Shown: positions 33,781 through 43,606, numbered from the stretch's first letter. The stretch is DNA of 64,000 bases from Dyadobacter sp. CY261 (GCF_021440085.1 NZ_JAKCPW010000001.1:434001-498000), one strand, 5' to 3'. The notes: a model not told the origin generated them from the letters alone. Program-made: numbers and translations.

Positions 33781-35164
33781 ATTCCAAACCGTACTTGTCG
33801 ATCAGGTAGAGCATAGATGCCATCGCCGCAGCACCTAGTTCGAGTTCGCGCTTGCTGACGGCCTCGAACTTGTCGTTGGCGGCGTGGTGATAATCGAAGT
33901 AACGTTGCGTATCCGGCATCAGACCAAGCAATACCGTGCCTTGCTGTGCGAGTGGGCCGATATCCGCACCACCGCCACCTGGACCCAGCTCGTGAATGCC
34001 GTAGGGGATAAAAAGCTTCGTCCATTGTTGGATTTTAGCCTTTTGAGCAGGAGCTCCGACAATACCGAATCCCCGTGGCGAAAACCCGCCGTGATCCGAC
34101 TCAATGGCTGCAAGGTGTAGTTCTTTTTTAGATTTGGCAGAATCCGCGTAGGTAATGCCGCCCCTCATACCATTCTCTTCATTCATAAACATCACAGCCC
34201 GAAGCGTATTGTGTGGTTGGTAGCCCAAGGCTTTCAGGATCCGAACGGCTTCGATGGATTGCACACAGCCTGAACCGTCATCGTGTGCGCCCTGTGCAAA
34301 GTCCCAGGAATCAAGGTGGCCACCGACCGCGATGAACTTGCCGGGGCTGGATGTACCCTTCAGTTCGCCGATCACATTATGGGAGGGCGCGTCGGGGAGT
34401 ATTTCGCAGTTTTGTTCAAAATAGAATTCCGTTTCGGGATTTGCCTTTAATGCTTTACTGAGCAATTCCGCCCCGTTGGTGCTGATAGCCGCGGCCGGGA
34501 TCATCGGAGCACCCGCGGCGTAACGCATGCTGCCTGTATGCGGGAAGTCGTCGAGGCGGGTTGTCATCGAACGGGTAATCGAACCGATCGCCCCCATTTT
34601 GGCGGCTTCACTAGCCCCCGCACCACGTTGTTCGACGGCCCCGGCGTATGCTTCGAATGTATTGATCTTGGTGGGGTCCATCGGACGGTTGAAGAACACA
34701 ATTTTACCTTTCACCTTCTCGGTACCCAGCTCACGGAGCTGTTGGAAGGTGGTTACCTCAATCACTTTGGCCTTAATACCGCCTTTCGGCGTGGCAATCG
34801 AACCGCCCAATGCCGCGATCGGGACTTCTGTTTTTTGTTTACCACTGATGATCCGGGCTTTCTCTTTCGCACCACGTACCCAATGCAGTACCATCACATT
34901 TTGCAGAAAAACCCGATCGAAATGCTCACCTTTCATCACCGATTGGGTGTAAACTACGGCCTTGGCAGCCCCGTCTGAGCCGCTCAGCCTTGGTCCGACC
35001 TGCTGGGTCAGATGTCGTAGCCATTCATAGGACTTGCCTTCGGCCAGGGCAGCATTGTAAATTTTCCGGATGAAAATCGAGTCGGCCTGAAAATCGGTTT
35101 GGGCTGAAACAGGTAGCGCCATCCCTGCTATGGACATGGACAGCGCTGTAAAGAGTTTTTTCAT
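33779..35164 (-). CDS. Secreted M28 family metallopeptidase (carboxypeptidase Q-like)
   Basis: A 461-residue exported enzyme. Residues 1-21 are a Sec signal peptide (cleavage after SAQ). A PA domain occupies about 110-230, and the M28 catalytic domain shows the zinc and catalytic residues in order: GGHLDSWD (His/Asp), GAHDDGSG (bridging Asp), MNEENGMRGG (Glu-Glu), ESDHGG (Asp) and YFDYHHAAND (His). Length and layout match plasma glutamate carboxypeptidase-like proteins that cleave dipeptides. It stands alone. Confidence 0.92.
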   Translation of the reverse strand: MKKLFTALSMSIAGMALPVSAQTDFQADSIFIRKIYNAALAEGKSYEWLRHLTQQVGPRLSGSDGAAKAVVYTQSVMKGEHFDRVFLQNVMVLHWVRGAKEKARIISGKQKTEVPIAALGGSIATPKGGIKAKVIEVTTFQQLRELGTEKVKGKIVFFNRPMDPTKINTFEAYAGAVEQRGAGASEAAKMGAIGSITRSMTTRLDDFPHTGSMRYAAGAPMIPAAAISTNGAELLSKALKANPETEFYFEQNCEILPDAPSHNVIGELKGTSSPGKFIAVGGHLDSWDFAQGAHDDGSGCVQSIEAVRILKALGYQPHNTLRAVMFMNEENGMRGGITYADSAKSKKELHLAAIESDHGGFSPRGFGIVGAPAQKAKIQQWTKLFIPYGIHELGPGGGGADIGPLAQQGTVLLGLMPDTQRYFDYHHAANDKFEAVSKRELELGAAAMASMLYLIDKYGLE

Positions 35165-35242
35165 TATGTGATAGGAGTTTTGGAGTTTATAAGCTCAAAG
35201 TTTACGAATGTTTACTTTAAACTCATAAACTCTAAACCCCAT

Positions 35243-37564
35243 TTAGCTCGGCTTTACATTTTTACCCTGCCATTTGGCAATCGAGAGCAATAATGCGGGC
35301 AGAAGGATCAAGTTAGTACACATGGCTACTAGCAATGTGATTGACACCATTACACCCATCGCCGCTGTTCCCCCGAAACTCGACGCGGAGAAGATCGAGA
35401 AACCGCAAAACAGGATCACCGCGGTGTAAATCATACTCAAACCGGTTCCGAAAATGGATGCAGTAACCGCTTTGGAAGGTGTCAGGCCATTCTTGTGAAG
35501 CTCTTCGCGATAGCGTGTCAGAAAATATACCGTACCGTCTGAGGCGATCCCGAATGTAATGCTGAAAATCAGGATGGTCGTCGGTTTAAAATAAATATCG
35601 AAATAACCCATAATACCGGCTGTCAGTGCAAGTGGGATCAGACAGGGCAGTTTGGAAAGCAGGATGATGGGGACCGAGCGGAACAACACCATTCCTACGA
35701 TCGCGATGAGGACAATGGCGATCAGCAGACTTTCATACAAGTTGCTGAGCAGGTAATCGTTGCTTTTCAGGAAAACCAGGCTGTGGCCGGTAAGGCTCAC
35801 TTTGTATTGCCCGGGGCTGAAAATCGAATCTACCTTTGGGCGGATCCGGTTCATTAGCTCTTTGATCCGTTCCGAACCGACGTCGGCCATCTGGAAGCTC
35901 AGGCGGGTAACGCTTTTGTCATCGTTCAGGAACGACGAGAGTTGCTTCGCAGCGCCTTGCTGGCTTTGCAGGTAAGGTGTCATTTTATTCAGTTCCAAAA
36001 CACCCGGCAATGCGTAATACTTGCTGTCTCCGCCACGGTAACCCTGGTATAGGAATTTAGACGCCTCCACAATCGAAACCGGCTTCGAGAACTCGGGAAA
36101 TTTGGCCATTTCGTTTTGAAACGCCTTGATTTTATAAAGCGTCCTGGCCTGATCGGCAAAAACGCCGTTCGGCTGTTTGGTGTTGATCATTACCTCGAAC
36201 GGCAATACACCATTGAAGTTCTTTTCGAAAAAACGTAAGTCGGTATACACAACGTCTTTCTTCGGCAGATCGTCCACCACGTAGCCGATGGTTTTGATTT
36301 TGGTCATCCCAATAGCCGAAACGATGATCATAACCACCATCGCAATGTAAATCTCCTTCCGGCGGTGATGTACGAGCCGGTCAATCATTTTCAGAAATCC
36401 GGAAGCCCACTTTCCGTCAAGGTGTTTCAAATGACGTGGTTTTGGTGCGCTCATGTAATGTAGCGTAATGGGCAAAAGCACCAGACAAAGCACATAGGTG
36501 ACCATCACGCTGATGGCGGCCACCACACCGAATTCAACCAGGAGAATACTGTTTGTGAAATAAAATACCCCAAAACCGATAGCCGTGGTCATGTTGGCAA
36601 GGAACGTCGACAAGCCGATCTGCCGGATCATTTCGCGCAATGCTTCGTCCTTGTTGTTATGTAATACAAGCTCCGTCTGGTACTTGTTGATCAGGAACAC
36701 GCAATTGGGCACACCGATTACGATCAGCAGGGGAGGGATTAGGCCAGTTAATGCGGTGATTTTGTAATTAAATAAATGCAATATCCCAACTGAGAACACC
36801 ACGCCGATCAGCACTACAACGATCGACAGTAACGTGAGCCGGAAAGAACGGAAAAATGCCCAGAGAATGACTAATGTTACAAATACAGCCAGCCCCATAA
36901 ACAACTCCATTTCACCGGAGATCTTTTTCATGTTCACGGTCCGGATGTAAGGCATCCCGGAATAATGCAAGTCAGTGTTGTATTTAACGGCGAACTCTTC
37001 CGCCATTTTTTCGATGTCGCCAACGATTGTCAATCGGCGCTTGGAGTTGAGTTCCTTGTCGTTGAAGGTGATGACGATAAGGGTCGCGTTGGTTTTGCTG
37101 TTTAGCACCAGCCCTTCGTAAATGGGTAGGTTGGTAATTTCTTTTTTGAGACTGTCGGCCTCCGTTTGTGTAGTGGGAATGTCGCGGATAACCGGAGTGA
37201 AGTCGAAACGGGTGAGACTGTCATTACGGGTAATCTTATAAACATTGGCGAGTGAGAGCACAGTTTTGATTCCTTCCGTTTCCTTGATTTGCTGCGAAAG
37301 CTTGCACCAGTCGCGGAATTTATTGATTTCGAACAGCTGTGGGTCTTGCCACCCGATGACCATTACGCTGCCGTCTTCGCCGAAAAGCTTGCGGAAGTCC
37401 TGATATTCTTTCTCCACAGGATCATTGGAAGGAAGAATTCGGGCGAAATTATAGGAGAGTTCAATCTTGCTGGCTTCATAGGCAATAAAGACCGTCGACA
37501 CTAACACTAATGCAACCCACAGAAGCCGGTAGCGGATAATGTAAGCTGCTATTTTATTCCACAT
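35243..37564 (-). CDS. RND superfamily transporter (MMPL/patched-like)
   Basis: A 773-residue protein with twelve predicted helices arranged as two repeats of one helix, a large periplasmic domain and five helices. The ATG at 37564 is used; a TTG two codons earlier would add two residues. Sterol-sensing-like helix segments (GLIPPLLIVIGVPNCVFLINKY and the second-half FGIASDGTVYFLTRYREE) carry the charged residues typical of MMPL-type, proton-driven exporters of lipids or hopanoids. No periplasmic adaptor or outer membrane factor is adjacent. Confidence 0.9.
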   Translation of the reverse strand: MWNKIAAYIIRYRLLWVALVLVSTVFIAYEASKIELSYNFARILPSNDPVEKEYQDFRKLFGEDGSVMVIGWQDPQLFEINKFRDWCKLSQQIKETEGIKTVLSLANVYKITRNDSLTRFDFTPVIRDIPTTQTEADSLKKEITNLPIYEGLVLNSKTNATLIVITFNDKELNSKRRLTIVGDIEKMAEEFAVKYNTDLHYSGMPYIRTVNMKKISGEMELFMGLAVFVTLVILWAFFRSFRLTLLSIVVVLIGVVFSVGILHLFNYKITALTGLIPPLLIVIGVPNCVFLINKYQTELVLHNNKDEALREMIRQIGLSTFLANMTTAIGFGVFYFTNSILLVEFGVVAAISVMVTYVLCLVLLPITLHYMSAPKPRHLKHLDGKWASGFLKMIDRLVHHRRKEIYIAMVVMIIVSAIGMTKIKTIGYVVDDLPKKDVVYTDLRFFEKNFNGVLPFEVMINTKQPNGVFADQARTLYKIKAFQNEMAKFPEFSKPVSIVEASKFLYQGYRGGDSKYYALPGVLELNKMTPYLQSQQGAAKQLSSFLNDDKSVTRLSFQMADVGSERIKELMNRIRPKVDSIFSPGQYKVSLTGHSLVFLKSNDYLLSNLYESLLIAIVLIAIVGMVLFRSVPIILLSKLPCLIPLALTAGIMGYFDIYFKPTTILIFSITFGIASDGTVYFLTRYREELHKNGLTPSKAVTASIFGTGLSMIYTAVILFCGFSIFSASSFGGTAAMGVMVSITLLVAMCTNLILLPALLLSIAKWQGKNVKPS

Positions 37565-37636
37565 AATCAATTATTGAGTTCACAAAAAGTTGCAAATATA
37601 GCCACAGGAAAGAGAAAATGGGTTCATTTGACGACT

Positions 37637-38821
37637 TCAAATGCCTGCCAATCTTTCAAGGTGATGGTATTCAATGCCAAAAAACTGTTTGGCGTCCCTG
37701 ATTTTTTCAAGCGTCGCGGCCTGTAATTTTTCGCTCCGGTTCCCTTTTGTTGCTACGATCAGCACGTTTTTGGGTGTATGTGCGTCCGAAATGAATTCGA
37801 ACACTTTTGTTTTATACCCAAAATATTCCAGCATCAGCGCGCGGATCCCGTCGGTTACCATTTCCGCCTGTCTTTCCAGGAAAATACCGTGCCGGGTGAG
37901 AAAGCTGACATCGTTTTCGGTCTTGTGCTTTTCGATCTGCCGACGGATTTGCTTGTGACAGCAGGGTGCGACAACAATGAGCTCTGAACCGGCCTGAATG
38001 CCTTTGAAAATGGCGTCATCGGTAGCCGTATCGCAGGCATGTAATGCGATGAGCATATCGGTGCCGGTAGCATCGAACTGTTCGATCGTGCCTTCCTGAA
38101 AGGTTAATCCGTCAAATTCCACGTTCTTGGCGATCTGGTTGCACAATGTCACCAGATCCTCGCGAAACTCGATTCCGACGACTTCCGGATCGAGGCCCAG
38201 CACGTTTTTGAGGTAATCGTACAACGCGAATGTGAGGTATCCTTTACCCGAACCCATATCAGCAACCTTGATCTGGCCATCCGGAGCAATTTCCTTGATC
38301 AGGTTGCTCAGGACCTCGATATAGTGGTTGATCTGCCTGAATTTATCCTGCGCATTGTGATAGACATTTCCCTGCTGATCGGTGATTTTCAGATCGAACA
38401 GGTAGCCTTTGTTGGTGGGAGAAATGAGCCTGTTTTTGTTTTTGTCGTGCGTCAGCGATGGCATTTCCCGCTCAACAATGGCCTTTTTCTTTAAGGTCGT
38501 TTTTCCGCTGGGATGTATTTCGAAATAAATGTCCGCCGAAACTGTCTGCAAAGTAGCCACCCGGAAGTCGGTGCCCAGCCATTGCTCCAGCATTCCCAAA
38601 AATTCTTCCAACGTATGGTTTTTGGTAATGTCACGCGTCTTATAGCGGTATGTGAGACTAAGACGGGGCTCTTTTTTGATGAGGACTTTTTTAATATAGA
38701 TGTTTTTCAGGCTCTCATCTGATCCGTGGTAGTTCCCGAGCGAAAGTTTGACGAGCGAGTCATTTTGGAAACTGTTCTTGAATTCGGTGATGAATTCGGT
38801 TGATTTTTCGGTAACATTCAT
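37637..38821 (-). CDS. METTL25/RRNAD1-like class I SAM methyltransferase
   Basis: A 394-residue cytoplasmic protein. The SAM-binding segment VADMGSGKGYLTFALYDYL (about 192) is followed by GIEFREDLV, ALHACDTATD and APCCHKQ, a set typical of METTL25-like proteins in which the Cys-Cys-His stretch is conserved. The first about 140 residues are a lineage-specific N-terminal domain. The eukaryotic relatives methylate a ribosomal protein or are of unknown target; the bacterial target is not known. Monocistronic. Confidence 0.82.
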   Translation of the reverse strand: MNVTEKSTEFITEFKNSFQNDSLVKLSLGNYHGSDESLKNIYIKKVLIKKEPRLSLTYRYKTRDITKNHTLEEFLGMLEQWLGTDFRVATLQTVSADIYFEIHPSGKTTLKKKAIVEREMPSLTHDKNKNRLISPTNKGYLFDLKITDQQGNVYHNAQDKFRQINHYIEVLSNLIKEIAPDGQIKVADMGSGKGYLTFALYDYLKNVLGLDPEVVGIEFREDLVTLCNQIAKNVEFDGLTFQEGTIEQFDATGTDMLIALHACDTATDDAIFKGIQAGSELIVVAPCCHKQIRRQIEKHKTENDVSFLTRHGIFLERQAEMVTDGIRALMLEYFGYKTKVFEFISDAHTPKNVLIVATKGNRSEKLQAATLEKIRDAKQFFGIEYHHLERLAGI

Positions 38822-38892
38822 GAGGGTGCTTCAACTATTCTATAAGTGGTAACGATCAAAAGTGCCGTTACAGTCTTGATGAGCAGGAATAA

Positions 38893-40692
38893 TCACTTAA
38901 TGACTACCTTTGGGATCTCAATTTCGACACGGATCCCGTTCTTTATCTGGCTATGGATCTGGATTTTACCATGCAGGCTTTCCACACGGCTTTTGATATT
39001 CCGAAGGCCGACGCCTTGTCGGTCGGGTTCAATCATTCCTGTACCGTCGTCACTCACAATCAATACAATTGTCTTAACGTTTTCGGTCAGTTCAACCAAC
39101 GCCTCTGTGGCACCGGAGTGTTTGATAATGTTATTGGTTAATTCCAAAACAATGCTATACAGCTCAAACTCAATCTTGTTGTTGAGTCGGCTATTCATTC
39201 CTTTCAGGTTAAAAGTGAATGCAATTTTCTTGTTCTCGTTCAGTTTGTTGATCAGCCGGTGCAAAGCCATAGTCAGCCCGTGCTCTTCCAGCTCTGCGGG
39301 CATCAGGTTGTGCGAAAGGCTCCGAACCTCTCGGTAAGCTGCGCCAACCATCTGATGCACGCTGTCGTATATCTTTTGCTCTTCTTCCGAAAGAACCTTT
39401 TTATCAATCCCGTACAAATACCAGTTGAGCGATGCCAATGTACCCCCCAGGTGATCGTGTAGTTCGGCTGCTACGCGCTTGCGCTCGATGGTCTGCCCCT
39501 CGATGAGTGCAGCCTCTATTTCGGCGTTCTTGGCCCGGAGCTTTTTGTTATTAAACCACAGGAAAATCGCGGAAAGTATAACTACACAGGTAAATGCAAT
39601 CAGGATACGTTGCTGTACCCGCTGCTCGTTGATGATCTTCTGCTGGATCTCAGTATCCATCAGTTTGTTGTCGTACATAAGCTGGTACATCGTGTACTGC
39701 CGCTTAATTGACTCGTCGTGGATCATACGCCGTACGAAATTGACCTCCTGACTGTAATCCAGTGCCACATCGTACTTTCCTATGGCTTTGTAAGAGCGCG
39801 CAAGCGTCACCAGCGCCCAGTTGGTCTGTTGCGAGGAATGGTAGATTTTCGCATATTCAAATGCCTTTAATCCTGCCTCTATGGATTGGTCGTACTTTTT
39901 CAGGTAAAAATAGGTATTGCTGAGATCGTTCAGACAGTTCAGTTGGCCGTAACGGTTATCGATTTTGCGAAACAACGCGATGCTTCTTAAAAAGTACTGC
40001 TCCGCTTCCGTGTAATGAGCGAGGCGTACATGCATGTAGCCGATACTTTGCAGCACCGTGGCGCGGCCCCAGTCGGAATTCATCTTATCGAACATCTTAT
40101 ATGACTGGTCGTAAAGCTTCACGGCTACGTCATACATACTTTTTTCACGGTAACAGTTACCCAGGTTTTCAATGCTTAATGCAAGCGAGCTGTCGGCTTT
40201 CAGGCGGGTGAACATCTGCACCGCATGTTCGTAATTGATCCGTGAAGAATCCCACTGACGATATTCGGAATAGCTTTCGCCGAGAAACCGTTTGCCGTGC
40301 GCGGTGAAAGTCGGCAGATTGAGCTGCCTTGAAAGGGTAATCGTTTCGTTGGAGAGCTCCCTTAAGATATCGTAGCTGCCGTCAAGCAGGTAATAGGTGC
40401 TCAAAAGATTGTAGGCCAGAAGCTTTCCCACTCCCCATTGGTGCTTTTGCGAAAGCCGCAGCACATGTTTTGCGTAAAACATGGATTTTTCGGCATCCAG
40501 GAACAGATATTCGGAACCCAACTTGTAGTACTTGCGGATCAGAGCGGTATCTTCAGCGAAACCCTCTTGTGGCTTGGCTTCCACAACTTCCACGGCTTTT
40601 TCCTGCCCGTTCTGTCCAATAGAGGTACACTGTGCGGCGAAAAGAATGCATCCAAAAGAAAAGAAGAGAATTAGTTTGTAGAATTCATTCAT
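38893..40692 (-). CDS. TPR-containing sensor histidine kinase (NarL-type HisKA_3)
   Basis: A 599-residue protein. The N-terminus has a lipoprotein-like signal (FAAQCTS), then about six tetratricopeptide repeats (about 80-330) that would lie outside the inner membrane, one membrane helix near 371-388 (IAFTCVVILSAIFLWF), a coiled coil, and HisKA_3 with phospho-His in RVAAELHDHLGG (about 423), ending with a HATPase (about 500-595; GVGLRNIKSR). This is the common Bacteroidota TPR kinase type; its LuxR-type regulator partner is not adjacent, so it is an orphan here. Confidence 0.92.
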   Translation of the reverse strand: MNEFYKLILFFSFGCILFAAQCTSIGQNGQEKAVEVVEAKPQEGFAEDTALIRKYYKLGSEYLFLDAEKSMFYAKHVLRLSQKHQWGVGKLLAYNLLSTYYLLDGSYDILRELSNETITLSRQLNLPTFTAHGKRFLGESYSEYRQWDSSRINYEHAVQMFTRLKADSSLALSIENLGNCYREKSMYDVAVKLYDQSYKMFDKMNSDWGRATVLQSIGYMHVRLAHYTEAEQYFLRSIALFRKIDNRYGQLNCLNDLSNTYFYLKKYDQSIEAGLKAFEYAKIYHSSQQTNWALVTLARSYKAIGKYDVALDYSQEVNFVRRMIHDESIKRQYTMYQLMYDNKLMDTEIQQKIINEQRVQQRILIAFTCVVILSAIFLWFNNKKLRAKNAEIEAALIEGQTIERKRVAAELHDHLGGTLASLNWYLYGIDKKVLSEEEQKIYDSVHQMVGAAYREVRSLSHNLMPAELEEHGLTMALHRLINKLNENKKIAFTFNLKGMNSRLNNKIEFELYSIVLELTNNIIKHSGATEALVELTENVKTIVLIVSDDGTGMIEPDRQGVGLRNIKSRVESLHGKIQIHSQIKNGIRVEIEIPKVVIK

Positions 40693-40763
40693 ATATTGTT
40701 GATACCATGCCAGTTAGGCGGTAATAGCGGGTTGTCGAGGTTGATGTAATAAGGCGCGCTTAG

Positions 40764-41387
40764 TTAACCTTTACTTACAAAAATATTGTCTTTTATGTAA
40801 TATCTGTAAGGAAGTTCACGACCAACATTAATGCCAATACGCGGTCCCGCCACGATGTCGCTCGGCTCGAAGTTTGCCGCGCGCAGATATAGATTTCCTT
40901 CGGTCAAAAGTGTAGTATTATGAAGATCACGCTCGATCCCCATCGCGCGAACTAGTTTGCCAGGGCCGCGACAAAGTTCCTTCAATGCGATTTTGGCGGA
41001 CGATAGTGTCGGTACTTTTCCAGGCCGGAATTGCCTTCTCAGTTCCATAAGCTCCATGCCGGCAGTAGGCTGTAATGCGCGGATCAGCACCGCTTCGCCA
41101 ATACCTTCGGCTTCACTCACCACGTTGAAGCATTGGTACATCCCATAGATCAGGTACACATATACCGTACCCGCAGCGCCGAACATCGGTTCGGTGCGCA
41201 TGGTACGGCGGTTGAATGAAGCATGGCAGGCGGGATCGTCCTGTAAATAGGCTTCGGTTTCGACAATAATACCGCTTGTGAGACCGTCGGGGCTCTCGTG
41301 CACGAGCTCGCAGCCGAGCAGCTTTTTCGCGAGCGTTCGGGTGTCGTAGGCGGAATAGAACGAAAGAGGAAGCCTTTCTTCGGGCAT
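40764..41387 (-). CDS. DNA-3-methyladenine glycosylase (AAG/MPG family)
   Basis: A 207-residue base-excision repair enzyme that removes alkylated purines. It shows the family blocks AKKLLGCEL, IVETEAYLQDDPACHA with the catalytic Glu, NRRTMRTEPMFGAAGTVYVYLIYGMYQCFNVV and the C-terminal GPRIGI. Length matches bacterial homologues. Its ATG overlaps the stop of yicC by one base (TGATG), so both are co-translated. Confidence 0.95.
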   Translation of the reverse strand: MPEERLPLSFYSAYDTRTLAKKLLGCELVHESPDGLTSGIIVETEAYLQDDPACHASFNRRTMRTEPMFGAAGTVYVYLIYGMYQCFNVVSEAEGIGEAVLIRALQPTAGMELMELRRQFRPGKVPTLSSAKIALKELCRGPGKLVRAMGIERDLHNTTLLTEGNLYLRAANFEPSDIVAGPRIGINVGRELPYRYYIKDNIFVSKG

Positions 41388-42274
41388 CAGATAATGTTCA
41401 TCGTTTGCTCCTTGATCTTCTCCAACTCGTCCTTCATCTGCACCACAAGATGCTGGATCGAGGCGTCATTGGCTTTCGAGCCGATGGTGTTGATCTCCCG
41501 ACCGATTTCCTGGGCAATGAAGTTCAGCTTCTTGCCATTGCTTTCGGAAGCCTTCATCGTTTCAAGGAAATAGTCGAGGTGGTTGGCCAGCCGGATCTTT
41601 TCTTCGGAAATATCGAATTTCTCGACGTAATAGATCAGTTCCTGCTCGAATCGGTTAGGATCGAAATTATCGTCGGATAAGAAATCCCTTACCTGTTTTT
41701 CCAGCCGTTCGCGTACGGCGGGGATTCTTGCCTTGTCTTGTTCAGCAACCTGATCCAGCAATGTTTGGATTGTTTTGATGTATTCCGCGAATTTTTCAGC
41801 CGTCATGCGGCCCTCCTGTTCGCGGAAAACGGAGCATTTGCGCAACGCTTCCAATATCGCAACCTTGATCTGTGCCCAGTCATCCTCTTTGCTCGTCTCG
41901 TCCACGGTTTCGTTATTGTAAGCATTCGGTAGTTGCAGCGCAATGCGCAGTAGTTCGGTGCCGTCGTGCGAGAAGCCCAGGCTGGTAGCTGTTTCCGACA
42001 AATCCTGATAATACGCACTCACCAATGCACGGTTTACAGAAGTGGAGGCGACCGTCTTTCCCACCGGCTGGATGGTGAGCGTAAACTCCACCTTGCCACG
42101 TTCGAGCGATTGGGTGATGAGGTTCCGTATTTCAATTTCCCTCTCGGAGTAGTTGCGCGGTATACGGCAGTAAATATCCAGGAATTTGGAATTCAATGTC
42201 TTGATTTCAACTGTGACATTGATCGATTCGGATTCGATGTTGGATACACCGTATCCGGTCATTGATTTGAGCAT
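41387..42274 (-). CDS. yicC: YicC family endoribonuclease-like protein
   Basis: A 295-residue protein starting MLKSMTGYG, the universal YicC N-terminus, and ending with the conserved DUF1732 region (NFIAQEIGREINTIGSKAND, then VQMKDELEKIKEQTMNI). YicC proteins cleave or regulate RNA and affect stationary-phase survival. The gene lies downstream of a nine-copy heptamer repeat that sits between it and pdxA; changes in repeat number could alter its expression (inference). Confidence 0.95.
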   Translation of the reverse strand: MLKSMTGYGVSNIESESINVTVEIKTLNSKFLDIYCRIPRNYSEREIEIRNLITQSLERGKVEFTLTIQPVGKTVASTSVNRALVSAYYQDLSETATSLGFSHDGTELLRIALQLPNAYNNETVDETSKEDDWAQIKVAILEALRKCSVFREQEGRMTAEKFAEYIKTIQTLLDQVAEQDKARIPAVRERLEKQVRDFLSDDNFDPNRFEQELIYYVEKFDISEEKIRLANHLDYFLETMKASESNGKKLNFIAQEIGREINTIGSKANDASIQHLVVQMKDELEKIKEQTMNII

Positions 42275-42327
42275 ATGGATGTGCGTTAATTCCTTGTTGG
42301 GAACTGGTTGATGCTTTTTTTGATTTT

Positions 42328-42398
42328 GACCGCCGACCGCCGACCGCCGACCGCCGACCGCCGACCGCCGACCGCCGACCGCCGACCGCCGACCATAG
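42328..42398. repeat. Nine-copy heptamer tandem repeat (GACCGCC)n plus variant units
   Basis: Nine exact copies of GACCGCC run from 42328 to 42390, followed by the diverged units GACCATA and GACCGTG. The tract lies in the 181-base gap between pdxA and yicC, both on the minus strand, 54 bases upstream of the yicC ATG. Its last two units pair perfectly with the inverted copy at 42422-42436. Heptamer repeats are expected to slip in copy number. Confidence 0.95.
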
Positions 42399-42436
42399 AC
42401 CGTGGAATGATAATCGTAAGACTATGGTCGGCGGTC
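42384..42436. repeat. 15-base perfect inverted repeat beside the heptamer tract
   Basis: GACCGCCGACCATAG (42384-42398) is the exact reverse complement of CTATGGTCGGCGGTC (42422-42436), with a 23-base loop. A further GGTCCATGGTCGG follows. The stem could form a terminator-like or cruciform structure after pdxA, and a longer hairpin with other repeat units is possible. Confidence 0.85.
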
Positions 42437-42455
42437 CATGGTCGGGCCGTCAGGC

Positions 42456-43562
42456 CTAATTAAACCGTTGCTTCCCCCCGGATTTTGCGGGGTGTTGACT
42501 TTCAGATGGTTGTGGTTTCGATATCAATGCATTCTTTTCCATATCAGCGTTGAAAATGCGGAATCTGTACACGTCGCATGCCAGGTATAGTGCTTGCAGT
42601 AGCGAACCCGGTTCGGCGAGGTTTTGCCCAGCAATATTGTAGGCCGTACCATGGTCGGGCGAGGTGCGGACTGCGGAAAGCCCGGCTGTAAAGTTCACAC
42701 CTTCATTGAATGCCAGCGTTTTGAACGGAATCAACCCCTGGTCGTGGTACATGGCCAAAACGGCGTCGTATTGCCGGTAGGTACCCGCGGCAAAAAAGCC
42801 GTCGGCTGGGAATGCACCTACCACAAGGTGTCCTTTCTCCTTAAACTGATTAATCACGGGCTGAATAACGTCGATTTCCTCGGTACCGAGCAGGCCATTC
42901 TCGCCCGCGTGCGGGTTCAGACCTAACACCGCCAGTTTTGGCTTTTTTATACCAAAATCACCTTTCAAGGATTCCAGCATCTGCTCGATTTTGGCGGAGA
43001 GCTTTTCAGCGGTAATATGTTCGCGTACATTTTGCAGGGGAATATGGCCCGTAAGTACGCCCACACGCAGATCACCTGCTACCATAAACATCAATGCATC
43101 ATCCTTTCCGAACGACTGCGCGAGAAATTCGGTATGGCCGGGGAATGTGAAATCCTCATTCTGGATATTATCCTTATTGATTGGGCCGGTAACAAGCGCG
43201 TGTAACTTTCCTTCTTTCAAGTCTTCGACTGCTCTTTTCAATGCGGCAAATGAGCCCTGTCCCGCTTCGGCAGTTATTTTTCCGGGTTGTATTTCTGTCT
43301 GATGGTCGTGCCAGCAAGTGATAACGTTCGTGAGTTTTTGATTGGCCTGCTCTGGTTTCTGGATACCGTGTAAGGCCCATTCCTTCATTTCAAAAAGGTT
43401 GCGGTATTGGTTTAATACTCTGAGGGAGCCGTAGATGATTGGTGTGCACAATTTCGCTAACTGGTTTCCCTCTAATGCTTTAAGGATTACTTCCGGGCCA
43501 ATGCCGTTATAATCGCCTATTGTGATTCCGATAACCGGTTTATCACTGTGTTGTTCGCTCAT
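42456..43562 (-). CDS. pdxA: 4-hydroxythreonine-4-phosphate dehydrogenase PdxA
   Basis: A 368-residue enzyme of pyridoxal phosphate synthesis. The ATG at 43562 precedes PVIGITIGDYNGIGPEV, the family N-terminus; an in-frame start 24 codons upstream lies in the divergent promoter region. The signature LNPHAGENG (about 206) and AMYHDQGLIPFK with metal-binding His (about 268) are present, plus FPGHTEFLAQ. A 30-residue polar C-terminal extension follows. It diverges from a 2-hydroxyacid dehydrogenase gene. Confidence 0.96.
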   Translation of the reverse strand: MSEQHSDKPVIGITIGDYNGIGPEVILKALEGNQLAKLCTPIIYGSLRVLNQYRNLFEMKEWALHGIQKPEQANQKLTNVITCWHDHQTEIQPGKITAEAGQGSFAALKRAVEDLKEGKLHALVTGPINKDNIQNEDFTFPGHTEFLAQSFGKDDALMFMVAGDLRVGVLTGHIPLQNVREHITAEKLSAKIEQMLESLKGDFGIKKPKLAVLGLNPHAGENGLLGTEEIDVIQPVINQFKEKGHLVVGAFPADGFFAAGTYRQYDAVLAMYHDQGLIPFKTLAFNEGVNFTAGLSAVRTSPDHGTAYNIAGQNLAEPGSLLQALYLACDVYRFRIFNADMEKNALISKPQPSESQHPAKSGGKQRFN

Positions 43563-43606
43563 GTAGGTAAATGCTGTTGTATGTGTTCTCCTGCGTAATT
43601 CTGTAT

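Noticed and set aside
35177..35232. A/T-rich inverted repeat between the M28 peptidase and RND genes
   Set aside because: Arms of only eight bases (GAGTTTAT/ATAAACTC) with a long loop and mixed matches; not enough to call a terminator or operator.
42328..42436. CRISPR-like array
   Set aside because: Units are seven bases and contiguous without spacers, so it is a simple tandem repeat.
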